From JAAYRQ01 sp035647235 (lineage in GTDB: Bacteria > Bacillota > Syntrophomonadia > Syntrophomonadales > Syntrophomonadaceae): a stretch of DNA of 13,480 nucleotides. The stretch is from assembly GCA_964514235.1 (NCBI GenBank), contig CAZEPV010000032.1, forward strand, positions 1-13,480. The letters are read 5' to 3'. Shown here piece by piece: positions 1 through 6,997 of this stretch; position 1 is the first letter of the stretch, and each line of letters opens with the position of its first letter. The notes under the pieces were generated by a model. That model saw only the letters and a list, made by a program, of their open reading frames with translations, was not told the DNA's origin and did no database searches. The translations under genes were made by a program, and so were the position numbers.

Positions 1-1304
1 TCTAGTTTTTTCACCCCTTCAGCACTATGGATTACTACCATAGATTCAGTACTTAAATATGCACTTCTATGATCTAGGTTAAATGAGCCAATTGCCACAA
101 GTTCACTATCAAAGACAAAAGCTTTCGTATGCAGGGAATCTTCAGATTGAAATTCAAATACATTTATATCCTTATCCACTATGCTTTTGCGGTGGTTAAG
201 ATACCCCGAATAGGCAGGTAAATTGGGGGTACTGCCTAAAGAATTAGTAAGCAAAAATATCTCCTTATCTATAAAATCATCCTTATTTAAAAAACCCTTT
301 ATCATGCCTTTGCTCGGAATAACATAGGGGCTTTGTATAAAAATCGAATCATCAGCATATTTCATAAGTTGGGTTATTTCGTACCAGCACCACGGTTCTT
401 TGGCAAATCTATCCAGGGGATTATGAATAAAGGTAATTTTATTAGTAGGGAAGGAAACATCTATTAAATCTATAGGCTTTTGCAGGATATCCTGGTTAAT
501 TTCTTTAGCTAGGGCGAATTTTTCTTTAAGTTCGGCACTTTTCCTAGACGCCATTCTATGTCTTATTTTATAGACAATTTTATTTACGGGTTTGGCATAT
601 TGATGATGCCAAATCTTCTCGAAATAATTGGACATCTGATAAACTACACTAGTTAGATCTTCCAGGTCGGTATTTATTACTATTACGTCCCGATCATTAG
701 TCACCTTATAGTTATACCATTCAGGGGCAAAATATTTATCCCCTATGTTGCGTCCCCCGATTATGGCTACTTGGTTATCGGCTATTATATATTTATCGTG
801 CATGCGATTATTAAGGGTCCAAGGTTTCAATAAGTTTAGGGGTTCATATAATTTTAGATTCATATTCGGATGGAGCATAAAGGTGTACATGATGGGTTTA
901 AATTCCCCTTTGATTCCGTGAAATATCCCATCAAGCAAGAGGTTAACCTTAACCCCCCTATCTGCTGCTTCTAATAAAGCACCAAAAAACAAGTTGGGGG
1001 ATTCCCCAGTTTCGATGGAGAAATAGGAAATGTTAAGGGTTTCTTGGGCATCGTTTATAATTTTTAGGCGTGCTAGCCCTGAGTCAAGAGGATTATCAAT
1101 CAATATTCCCCGATCGGGTCCCACTTCTTCAGCATAAAAATTAGCCACCAAGGAATTAGACATATAATCAGGAGAAATCGGCTTCGTATGGGCAAATATT
1201 AGGACAGCTGTTAGAAATATATATATAAGCCAGACCAGGATAATTATTTGTAGTAATTTGAATTTATTTATTTCCAATAGTGCTTGTATTATATTTTCCA
1301 ACAT
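1..1304 (-). CDS. Membrane-anchored phospholipase D-family protein (ClsC-like), 3' end beyond window
   Basis: Reading the minus strand from ATG at 1304-1302 gives at least 434 codons without a stop, running off the left edge, so the C-terminus is missing. Two complete HKD motifs are seen. The first has H169, K171 and D176, followed by GGRN at 183-186. The second has H392, K394 and D399, followed by GSFN at 406-409. These are the paired catalytic half-sites of the PLD superfamily, which hydrolyse or transfer phosphatidyl groups. Residues 17-38 form one hydrophobic segment, so the enzyme is probably anchored in the membrane with the PLD domains outside. The DRGILID stretch before the first domain and the two-domain spacing resemble cardiolipin synthase C and related proteins. 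An AAGGA ribosome binding site lies just upstream of the ATG. Cardiolipin synthesis is the likeliest role, but a generic PLD phosphodiesterase cannot be excluded. Confidence 0.88.
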   Translation of the reverse strand, partial: MLENIIQALLEINKFKLLQIIILVWLIYIFLTAVLIFAHTKPISPDYMSNSLVANFYAEEVGPDRGILIDNPLDSGLARLKIINDAQETLNISYFSIETGESPNLFFGALLEAADRGVKVNLLLDGIFHGIKGEFKPIMYTFMLHPNMNLKLYEPLNLLKPWTLNNRMHDKYIIADNQVAIIGGRNIGDKYFAPEWYNYKVTNDRDVIVINTDLEDLTSVVYQMSNYFEKIWHHQYAKPVNKIVYKIRHRMASRKSAELKEKFALAKEINQDILQKPIDLIDVSFPTNKITFIHNPLDRFAKEPWCWYEITQLMKYADDSIFIQSPYVIPSKGMIKGFLNKDDFIDKEIFLLTNSLGSTPNLPAYSGYLNHRKSIVDKDINVFEFQSEDSLHTKAFVFDSELVAIGSFNLDHRSAYLSTESMVVIHSAEGVKKL

Positions 1305-1338
1305 GTAATTCCTTCCCGAGTGGTAAGTTATAGCTATA

Positions 1339-1344
1339 ATTATA
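1339..1344 (-). promoter_or_regulatory. Possible -10 box for the PLD gene
   Basis: The minus strand reads TATAAT here, about 35 bases before the PLD start codon. No convincing -35 hexamer lies 16-18 bases further upstream, so this is only a candidate. It would give the PLD gene its own transcript separate from the toxin-antitoxin pair. Confidence 0.3.
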
Positions 1345-1410
1345 CTCCTTATTTTAGCAGTTTTATGGCATGATTTTGTAAATTAGGCTTGGGCAAGGTG
1401 GAAATAAAGG

Positions 1411-1445
1411 AAAAACCAGCTTGATAAGCGAAATTATTTGAAGCT
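1411..1445 (-). terminator. Possible terminator after the toxin-antitoxin operon
   Basis: On the minus strand an imperfect hairpin pairs AGCTT with AAGCT and, inside, ATAA with TTAT, around a loop of about six bases. It is followed by GG and five T residues. It sits downstream of the toxin stop codon and upstream of the PLD gene. The stem is AT-rich and interrupted, so confidence is modest. Confidence 0.4.
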
Positions 1446-1527
1446 TATGAAGGAAGGTATAAAATACAGCTTAATAAGCCAGAAGGGGTAATCATTCCTA
1501 TATACAAAACCCCCGACCCTAGTCCAG

Positions 1528-1812
1528 CTATAAACGCCGTTTTAATTCTTTATAAAAGTTCTCTCGTGTACCTATCAAAATAATTCTAACTTCAATGCGT
1601 TCCTCATGAATTGTATAGGCTATTCGATACTGTACCCCTTGTTCCTTAATATTCCATTTCCGAATTGCTGATAAATCTCCTTTTAGCACTACTCCCATGT
1701 GGGGGTTTATGGCAATTTCCCTCAAAATATCTGGTATTCTTTGCACCACAGGTTTGGGCAGTTTTTTAATTCCCTTAACAACTGATTTAGGTATTACTAT
1801 TTCATAAATCAT
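1528..1812 (-). CDS. RelE/ParE-family toxin of a type II toxin-antitoxin pair
   Basis: This 94-residue basic protein has the RelE-fold pattern: an N-terminal strand (YEIVIPKS), two helices carrying KGIKKLPKPVVQRI and ILREIAINP, then strands with GVQYRIAYTI and IEVRIILIGTRENFY. The central arginine and tyrosine and the terminal G-R-x-x-Y-type element are typical of RelE mRNA interferases, which cleave ribosome-bound mRNA. Family membership does not prove the target. The ATG is two bases beyond the antitoxin stop codon, and its ribosome binding site (GGTGAGGAA) lies inside the end of the antitoxin gene, so the two are translationally coupled with the antitoxin first. The length is normal for the family and there is no sign of decay. 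Confidence 0.85.
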   Translation of the reverse strand: MIYEIVIPKSVVKGIKKLPKPVVQRIPDILREIAINPHMGVVLKGDLSAIRKWNIKEQGVQYRIAYTIHEERIEVRIILIGTRENFYKELKRRL

Positions 1813-1814
1813 TA

Positions 1815-2162
1815 CTATTCCTCACCTGCAAGTGCTGCATCTAATTCATTTAAGGTAATATAATCACCACGATTTATTTCCTGGTCAGTTTCACTAACCA
1901 TTTTAAGTAATGCTTTCCCTAGTTCCTCTTTACGTTCAGGCAGTTTTTTTTCGACCTGCTCCACAGATAGGCCTTCCTGCATTAAATCTTTCCTTATTAA
2001 ATCCTCTACATCATCAAAAATATTAGGCTTATAAACTACTATTCTACCTTCTGTATCGATGCTTAATCTCAGCTTATCATGTGCCTTTAGATTAATCGCA
2101 TCACGTAGTTCCTTTGGAATAGTAATTTGCCCCCTATCATTAATTTGTACGTCATACAACAT
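1815..2162 (-). CDS. AbrB/MazE-type antitoxin
   Basis: This 115-residue protein begins with a clear AbrB/SpoVT swapped-hairpin DNA-binding domain at about residues 3-47: the D-x-x-GQITIPKELRDAI motif followed by DKLRLSID and GRIVVYKP. The remaining 65 residues are highly charged and helical (DLIRKDLMQEGLSVEQVEKKLPERKEELGKAL is in this region) and probably wrap the toxin. AbrB-type antitoxins usually repress their own promoter, and here the gene lies first in the two-gene operon, directly behind an extended -10 promoter. The ribosome binding site AAGGGGTGAG precedes the ATG. The pairing of an AbrB-type antitoxin with a RelE-type toxin is known but less common than RelB/RelE. Confidence 0.85.
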   Translation of the reverse strand: MLYDVQINDRGQITIPKELRDAINLKAHDKLRLSIDTEGRIVVYKPNIFDDVEDLIRKDLMQEGLSVEQVEKKLPERKEELGKALLKMVSETDQEINRGDYITLNELDAALAGEE

Positions 2163-2197
2163 AATTAGCTCACCCCTTCAGTAATACTGATTTGATG

Positions 2198-2277
2198 AAT
2201 TGATTATAACATGAAATTAGATAATAGTTAAAGGCATAGTTACTACGATTGATAAGGTTAACAATCAATTGATTATA
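2198..2277. repeat. Repeated AATTGATTATA boxes and a palindrome, candidate antitoxin operator
   Basis: The 11-mer AATTGATTATA occurs at 2198-2208 and again at 2267-2277. The second copy overlaps a perfect 12-bp palindrome AATCAATTGATT at 2263-2274. The first copy covers the -10 box of the antitoxin promoter. Such placement would suit autorepression by the AbrB-type antitoxin, and the boxes also lie between the divergent regulator and toxin-antitoxin genes. The operator role is inference. Confidence 0.4.
2203..2231 (-). promoter_or_regulatory. Promoter of the toxin-antitoxin operon
   Basis: On the minus strand TTAACT (2226-2231) is followed after 17 bases by TATAAT (2203-2208), which is preceded by TGT, giving an extended -10. 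It lies about 40 bases upstream of the antitoxin start codon. This is a good sigma-A-type promoter by inspection. Confidence 0.6.
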
Positions 2278-2427
2278 TAGGACCCATGAATTTCTAATCA
2301 TGCTGAAAATCATTCCATATTCAAAAAACCAGTAACCAATATCTACCAAGGACCCCTGCTTGTCTTTTGGTCGAAAGTGGGCTATTTTAGTAATAGTGAT
2401 TTAGTTTTGTATCAAGGGGGATAGGCT

Positions 2428-4521
2428 ATGAAAATAGAAGATATTATGTCTAGTGACCTTTATGTTTTAAAGGAAAATGATACTTTAAGGGATGCAGCAG
2501 CTTTATTTATAGATAAAAGGATTGATGGGGCCCCAGTTGTCGATGGGGATATGCAATTAAGGGGGCTAATTACTAAAAGTCATGTGCTTAGGGTGGTGGC
2601 CCAGAATCAGAATATGAATCTTTTGCTTACGGATGTTATGGAGACAGATGTAGTAACTATTAATCCTGCTGATGACATAGACGACATTGTACATTTGGAA
2701 TTAGGCAGGCTACCTGTAACTAGGGATGGGGAATTAAAGGGAATTATTACCCGTTCGGACTTGGTAAGGGCTTATTATCGGTCAGTACGCGACTTGGAGG
2801 AGGAATTGAACACCGTTATTAATTCCACCTATAATGCTATTATTACCATTGATTTACAGGGAAGGGTACAGATTTTTAATCAGTCGGCCCAGAAATTATT
2901 TGGCATTTCGTCTGAAGAAGCTATCGGGAAACATGTGACCAAAATAGTCCCCGATAGTAATTTAGCTGAAATCTTAGAAACTGGTAAAATTGAACCTAGC
3001 CATACTATTTATCATGCTGACAAGACTCTAATCTCCAACCGTACTCCAGTAATATTAGATGGCAAAATTATCGGGGCTGTGGCAGTATTGCAGGATGTAT
3101 CGGAATTAGAAAAGGTATTAACCGAACTATATTACGCTAAAGAATTAAATTCCGAATTAGATGCTATAATTGAATCTTCCTTTGATGGTATGTATATTAC
3201 CGATGCCCAAGGGCGGACTATTAGGGTTAATGAGGCTTATAGTAGAATAACTGGTATTAAGCAGGAGGAAGTATTAGGGAAAACTATGGTTCAATTGGTA
3301 GAGGAAGGTGTTTATGACCAATCAGCCTCTATTTTGGTTATGAAGAAAAAGGAATCGGTTACCATTTCCCAAGAAGTAAAAACGGGTAAGACGGTTTTGG
3401 TTACTGGTAATCCTGTTTTTGACGAAGATGGCAATATATTTAGGATAGTCACCAATGTTCGTGATATTACTGAATTGAACAATTTGCGGCAGAAGCTAGA
3501 ACACGCCCATAGTTTGACTGCCCATTATCAAGAGCAATTGAAAAAACATAAAATTTCTGATAAGTATGTAATGCGTTCTCAAAAATCGAAAGAATTAGTT
3601 GATTTAGTATTAAGGCTGGGTAAAGTTGATTCGACTGTTTTGATACAAGGGGAATCTGGTGTAGGTAAGGAAGTAATTGCAGATATATTGCATAGCAATA
3701 GCATTAGAAAAGATGAACCTTTAGTTAAAATTAACTGTGGAGCTATTCCAGAAACCCTACTAGAATCAGAATTATTCGGTTATGAAGCAGGTGCTTTTAC
3801 GGGTGCTAGAAAGGGCGGCAAAATGGGGATTTTTGAAATAGCTGATGGAGGCACCTTATTTTTGGATGAAATCGGAGAATTATTCTTGCCGTTACAAACT
3901 AAACTTTTAAGGGTACTTCAAGAAAGGGAGATTGTCAGGGTGGGAGGGATTAATCCCATTTCCATTGATGTAAGAATTATAACTGCAACTAATAGAAGTT
4001 TAAGGGAAATGGTGGAGAAGGGTGAATTCAGGAAGGATTTGTTTTACCGTCTAAATGTTGTACCTATTACAGTCCCCCCCCTTAGGGAAAGAAAAGATGA
4101 AATTCCTGCATTAACTACTAAGTTCATGCATGTTTTTAATAATCAGTATAAATTGAACAAAAGACTAGATAAAGATGTCTTACAAGCATTTATGAATTAT
4201 GATTGGCCTGGCAATGTACGCGAATTAGAAAATATTGTGGAAAGGGCAGTGGTAACTTGCCCTGATGATGCCATAACACTAGAATATTGCTTCCCTAACT
4301 TGGTAGATAATAATGCTGGAAATAACAAAATGATTGAATATGAAGATTTCAATAAAGGTGAGGACCTAAAAACTTCTGTGGAGAAGTTAGAGAAAAGAAT
4401 TATTACAAGGGCTTTAAACGACTATGGTAGTACGCGCAAAGCTGCTGAAGCCTTAGGAGTGAGCCAACCCACCATTGTACGCAAAGTTGCTAGGTATGGG
4501 ATAAAACACTCCAGAACCTGA
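2428..4521 (+). CDS. Sigma-54-dependent transcriptional activator with CBS2-PAS2-AAA-HTH architecture
   Basis: This 697-residue protein holds two CBS repeats (about 1-56 and 66-118), two PAS domains (about 121-227 and 238-350), a short coiled linker, an AAA+ sigma-54 interaction domain (about 380-620) and a C-terminal HTH (669-692). Visible AAA+ motifs are the Walker A GESGVGKE at 408-415, the sigma-54 contact loop GAFTGA at 455-460, Walker B with D480-E481, and the NWPGNVREL-type box (as DWPGNVREL). The HTH (AAEALGVSQPTIVRKVARYG) is of the TyrR/PrpR kind rather than the Fis-like NtrC kind. CBS pairs commonly bind adenine nucleotides and PAS domains bind small ligands or cofactors, so the input is probably metabolic. 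There is no receiver domain, so no phosphorylation is implied. The second CBS repeat is a few residues short. The gene lies just upstream of a strong -24/-12 promoter that drives the dehydratase gene, its most likely target. A GGGGG ribosome binding site precedes the ATG. Confidence 0.95.
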   Translation: MKIEDIMSSDLYVLKENDTLRDAAALFIDKRIDGAPVVDGDMQLRGLITKSHVLRVVAQNQNMNLLLTDVMETDVVTINPADDIDDIVHLELGRLPVTRDGELKGIITRSDLVRAYYRSVRDLEEELNTVINSTYNAIITIDLQGRVQIFNQSAQKLFGISSEEAIGKHVTKIVPDSNLAEILETGKIEPSHTIYHADKTLISNRTPVILDGKIIGAVAVLQDVSELEKVLTELYYAKELNSELDAIIESSFDGMYITDAQGRTIRVNEAYSRITGIKQEEVLGKTMVQLVEEGVYDQSASILVMKKKESVTISQEVKTGKTVLVTGNPVFDEDGNIFRIVTNVRDITELNNLRQKLEHAHSLTAHYQEQLKKHKISDKYVMRSQKSKELVDLVLRLGKVDSTVLIQGESGVGKEVIADILHSNSIRKDEPLVKINCGAIPETLLESELFGYEAGAFTGARKGGKMGIFEIADGGTLFLDEIGELFLPLQTKLLRVLQEREIVRVGGINPISIDVRIITATNRSLREMVEKGEFRKDLFYRLNVVPITVPPLRERKDEIPALTTKFMHVFNNQYKLNKRLDKDVLQAFMNYDWPGNVRELENIVERAVVTCPDDAITLEYCFPNLVDNNAGNNKMIEYEDFNKGEDLKTSVEKLEKRIITRALNDYGSTRKAAEALGVSQPTIVRKVARYGIKHSRT

Positions 4522-4779
4522 TGCAATAATGTATCATCTTTATAAGACATGGCACCTTATGGCAGATAAAAGGGTTTTTTTAATGTAAAAACTGCTGCCG
4601 ATGCATAAATGAATAGGGTATAATCCCCGATAAATGTGCATTTGAGGAAGATGGCTCTGAGGAGCTACTGAGGAACAATGCATTTTTGCATCATTTTTAA
4701 TAGTCTACTACGGGCAAAACAACATTTCTTAATAAAAAAAACAATCCTTCAAAATTATGAAAATAAAAAGCGAAATAAT

Positions 4780-4798
4780 CTTAGGACTAAAACCTAGG
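4780..4798. promoter_or_regulatory. Possible upstream activator site (inverted repeat)
   Basis: CTTAGG and CCTAGG flank a seven-base spacer, an inverted repeat with one mismatch. Its centre is roughly 100 bases upstream of the predicted start of transcription, the usual distance for a sigma-54 enhancer. The assignment as the binding site of the TyrR-type HTH is a guess from position and symmetry only. Confidence 0.25.
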
Positions 4799-4864
4799 TA
4801 TAATGGGCTTATGAGCAATAAGGTTCTAAGAATTATGCTTAATTCAGGTGTGAACAATAAAAGA

Positions 4865-4880
4865 TGGCACGTCTTTTGCA
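4865..4880 (+). promoter_or_regulatory. Sigma-54 (-24/-12) promoter of the dehydratase gene
   Basis: The sequence TGGCACGTCTTTTGCA matches the sigma-54 consensus (TGGCACG, four bases, TTGCA) at every defined position. The invariant GG (4866-4867) and GC (4878-4879) are exactly ten bases apart. Transcription should start near 4890, leaving a leader of about 70 bases before the ATG at 4959. The gene just upstream encodes a sigma-54 activator, which supports the assignment. Confidence 0.87.
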
Positions 4881-4958
4881 TATATATTAGTTGTAAAGAT
4901 TCAGAGGGGCTAAAAATAAGGGTCTTAGTAATAAATATTCTAAAGAGGTGATTAGTAA

Positions 4959-6434
4959 ATGGCTCTAAAAACTCCACAAGAATTTATAAATGATCTTAGA
5001 AAAATGGATATTGAATTGTATATGTTCGGTGAAAAGGTTGAAGATTATGTGGATCATCCCATAATTAGACCATCAATTAATGCCATGGCTATGACTTATA
5101 AGTTAGCCCAAGATCCAGAGTATGAAGATTTAATGACTGCAACTTCCAGCTTGACTGGTAATAAAATTAACCGCTTTACCCATCTGCACCAAAGTACAGA
5201 TGAATTAATTAAGAAGGTTAAGATGTTGAGGTTGCTTGGTCAAAAGACTGGCTGCTGTTTCCAAAGGTGTGTGGGAATGGACGCTTTTAACGCGGTATTT
5301 AGTACCACTTATGAAATAGACCAAGCTAAAGGGACTAAGTATCATGAGCGTTTTGTAGATTTTATGAAATATGTTCAGGATAATGACTTAGCAGTTGACG
5401 GATGTATGACTGATGCTCGTGGTGACAGATCCAAAAGTCCAGGGCAACAAGATGATCCAGATGCTTATCTTCGTGTAGTAGAAAGAAGAGAAGATGGTGT
5501 CGTTGTTAGAGGATGTAAACTGCACCAAACTGGTATGATTAACTCTCATGAAATGTTAGTTATGCCTAATAATGCCCTTAAAGAAGGCGAAGAAGACTGG
5601 GCGATAGCTTTTGCTGTTCCTATTGATACTCCAGGTATAATATATGTTTATGGTAGACAATCATGTGACACTAGGAAACTTGAAGGTGGAGACATTGATT
5701 CTGGTAACAAATACTTTGGTGGACAAGAAGTAATGACTATTTTCGAAGATGTATTTGTCCCTAATGACAGAATCTTCATGGATGGTGAAGTAGATTTCGC
5801 TGGTATGCTAGTAGAAAGATTCGCTGGATATCACCGTCAAAGTTATGGTGGATGTAAAGTCGGCGTTGGTGATACTCTAATCGGTGCGGCCAAAGCAATT
5901 GTCGATTATCAGGGGGCCGCTAAAGCTTCCCATGTAAGGGATAAGATTATTGAAATGTGCCATCTTAATGAAACTCTATATTCCAGTGGAATTGCATGTT
6001 CTGCTGAAGGTAGAAAAACTGCAGCTGGCAACTATTTAATAGATGTACTATTAGCTAATGTATGTAAGCAAAATGTAACTAGATTTCCTTATGAATTAGC
6101 TAGAATTGCTCAGGATTTAGCTGGTGGTTATATTGTTACTATGCCTTCGGAAAAAGACTTTAATATTCAAGGCAAAGTAGGGGATTTAGTGAAGAAATAT
6201 TCTACAACTAATAGTGAAGTCCCTTATGAGTATAGACAAAGAATGTTGCGTTTTATTGAAAACTTAACCATGGGTTGTGCAGCAGTAGGTTATTTAACTG
6301 AGTCTATGCATGGTGCGGGTTCACCACAAGCCCAAAGAATCATGATTGGTAGATTGGTGGATCTCGAACATCGTAAGGAATTAGCCGAAAGGTTATGTGG
6401 CATTAAAGAAAATGATGACGTTACTTGGGAATAA
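4959..6434 (+). CDS. abfD: 4-hydroxybutyryl-CoA dehydratase / vinylacetyl-CoA delta-isomerase
   Basis: This 491-residue enzyme converts 4-hydroxybutyryl-CoA to crotonyl-CoA by a radical dehydration and also isomerises vinylacetyl-CoA. The family uses FAD and an unusual [4Fe-4S] cluster held by three cysteines and one histidine. Here CFQRC supplies C100 and C104 (equivalent to C99 and C103 of the Clostridium aminobutyricum enzyme), and AGYHRQSYGGCKVG supplies H292 and C299. Other family signatures are VDHPIIRPSINAMAMTY near the start, HQTGMINSHE, YGRQSCDTRK, FGGQE and the C-terminal TESMHGAGSPQAQR. The length matches the family. It is cytoplasmic and oxygen-sensitive. The pathway is 4-aminobutyrate or succinate fermentation through crotonyl-CoA, but CoA-transferase and 4-hydroxybutyrate dehydrogenase genes are not in the window. 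The gene is monocistronic or followed only by the CGGC protein, and is driven by the sigma-54 promoter at 4865-4880. AGAGGTGA is the ribosome binding site. Confidence 0.96.
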   Translation: MALKTPQEFINDLRKMDIELYMFGEKVEDYVDHPIIRPSINAMAMTYKLAQDPEYEDLMTATSSLTGNKINRFTHLHQSTDELIKKVKMLRLLGQKTGCCFQRCVGMDAFNAVFSTTYEIDQAKGTKYHERFVDFMKYVQDNDLAVDGCMTDARGDRSKSPGQQDDPDAYLRVVERREDGVVVRGCKLHQTGMINSHEMLVMPNNALKEGEEDWAIAFAVPIDTPGIIYVYGRQSCDTRKLEGGDIDSGNKYFGGQEVMTIFEDVFVPNDRIFMDGEVDFAGMLVERFAGYHRQSYGGCKVGVGDTLIGAAKAIVDYQGAAKASHVRDKIIEMCHLNETLYSSGIACSAEGRKTAAGNYLIDVLLANVCKQNVTRFPYELARIAQDLAGGYIVTMPSEKDFNIQGKVGDLVKKYSTTNSEVPYEYRQRMLRFIENLTMGCAAVGYLTESMHGAGSPQAQRIMIGRLVDLEHRKELAERLCGIKENDDVTWE

Positions 6435-6618
6435 GTTGTCGTTAATAACTAAAGCTTAATATTGTAAGAATTACTGTAATAAATGTAGCACATTTTATAA
6501 AGTTCGTGATTTAAATGAAGTAAGTGTTTTTTAACCCACTAATAATTCTAGTAATATTTGTTGATGGCTTTAGTTTTGACATAAGCGTGATCTTCAGCAA
6601 CAGGAGAGGTAGTTTACG

Positions 6619-6918
6619 ATGAAGCTAAGGATAAAATACTGTGGTGGTTGTAATCCGAACATCAATAGAAAAAAACTAGTAAATGAAGTATTAGACAAAC
6701 TAAATGCTGTAACAGAAGTGGAAGTAACAAATGAAGGCGCAGATGTAGGAATAGTCGTAGGTGGGTGTTCGGTGTCTTGTGTTAATCTTACGGAAATTGA
6801 AGATCAGGCTAAAGATTGGGTTATAATCGGTGGAAACCTGGTAGATCATTATCAGGTTTCTCCCGCCCAATTATCAGAAGAAGTTTTTCAAAAAATAATT
6901 AAGCTTATTAGTATTTAA
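6619..6918 (+). CDS. Small four-cysteine CGGC-motif protein of unknown function
   Basis: This 99-residue protein starts with KIKYCGGCNP-like sequence (I5-K-Y-C8-G-G-C11-N-P) and has a second pair, C50 and C54, in GGCSVSCVN. The pattern C-x2-C ... C-x3-C, with alternating strand and helix between (VEVTNEGADVGIVVGG), resembles thioredoxin-like or small iron-sulfur proteins. A metal, a 2Fe-2S cluster or a redox disulfide are all possible and the sequence does not decide. There is no signal peptide or membrane segment. It lies 184 bases after the dehydratase gene on the same strand, with no strong terminator between, so it may share the sigma-54 transcript. A good ribosome binding site (AGGAGAGG) precedes the ATG. 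I infer a redox or cluster-related accessory role from position only. Confidence 0.75.
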   Translation: MKLRIKYCGGCNPNINRKKLVNEVLDKLNAVTEVEVTNEGADVGIVVGGCSVSCVNLTEIEDQAKDWVIIGGNLVDHYQVSPAQLSEEVFQKIIKLISI

Positions 6919-6945
6919 TATATACCAATAACCCCCTTCCCCTCT

Positions 6946-6979
6946 ATATAAAGTGGGAGTATATACTCCCACTTTATAT
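6946..6979. terminator. Perfect 34-bp palindrome, probable bidirectional terminator
   Basis: The two arms match exactly, starting ATATAAAGTGGGAGTAT and ending in its reverse complement. As RNA this gives a hairpin with about 15 pairs and a minimal loop, with a GTGGGAG/CTCCCAC core. TATTTT follows on the plus strand. It sits between the ends of the convergent CGGC-protein and GerMN genes, where a shared terminator is expected. The minus-strand side lacks a good U-tract, so termination of the GerMN transcript is less certain. Confidence 0.7.
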
Positions 6980-6997
6980 TATTTTGTGGCCAAAGGA

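Larger units (their letters stand above)
4522..4958. other. 437-base intergenic control region of the dehydratase gene
   Basis: No convincing gene lies here. Short reading frames on both strands lack a ribosome binding site and overlap the promoter. The region holds the sigma-54 promoter at 4865-4880, an imperfect inverted repeat at 4780-4798 (CTTAGG, seven bases, CCTAGG), another at 4830-4845 (GAATT, six bases, AATTC), three TGAGGA boxes at 4643, 4658 and 4669, and a small ATGCA/TGCAT hairpin near 4678-4690 followed by T residues that may end the regulator transcript. The extra length is typical of bacterial enhancer-type promoters, but no enhancer can be assigned with certainty. Confidence 0.6.

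Noticed and set aside
4550..4564. TGGCAC...TGGCA, resembling a second sigma-54 promoter
   Set aside because: The GG and GC elements are nine bases apart instead of the required ten, and the -12 half is TGGCA rather than TTGCA. It also begins only about 30 bases after the regulator's stop codon, roughly 400 bases before abfD.
4619..4624. TATAAT as a sigma-A -10 box before abfD
   Set aside because: No acceptable -35 hexamer at 16-18 bases, and the site is over 330 bases from the gene, while a clear sigma-54 promoter is nearer.
4757..4951. 64-codon plus-strand frame before the dehydratase gene
   Set aside because: It has no ribosome binding site, overlaps the sigma-54 promoter and predicted start of transcription, and its product has no recognisable pattern.
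4729..4977. 82-codon minus-strand frame in the same region
   Set aside because: It runs antisense through the promoter and into the dehydratase start, and lacks a ribosome binding site.
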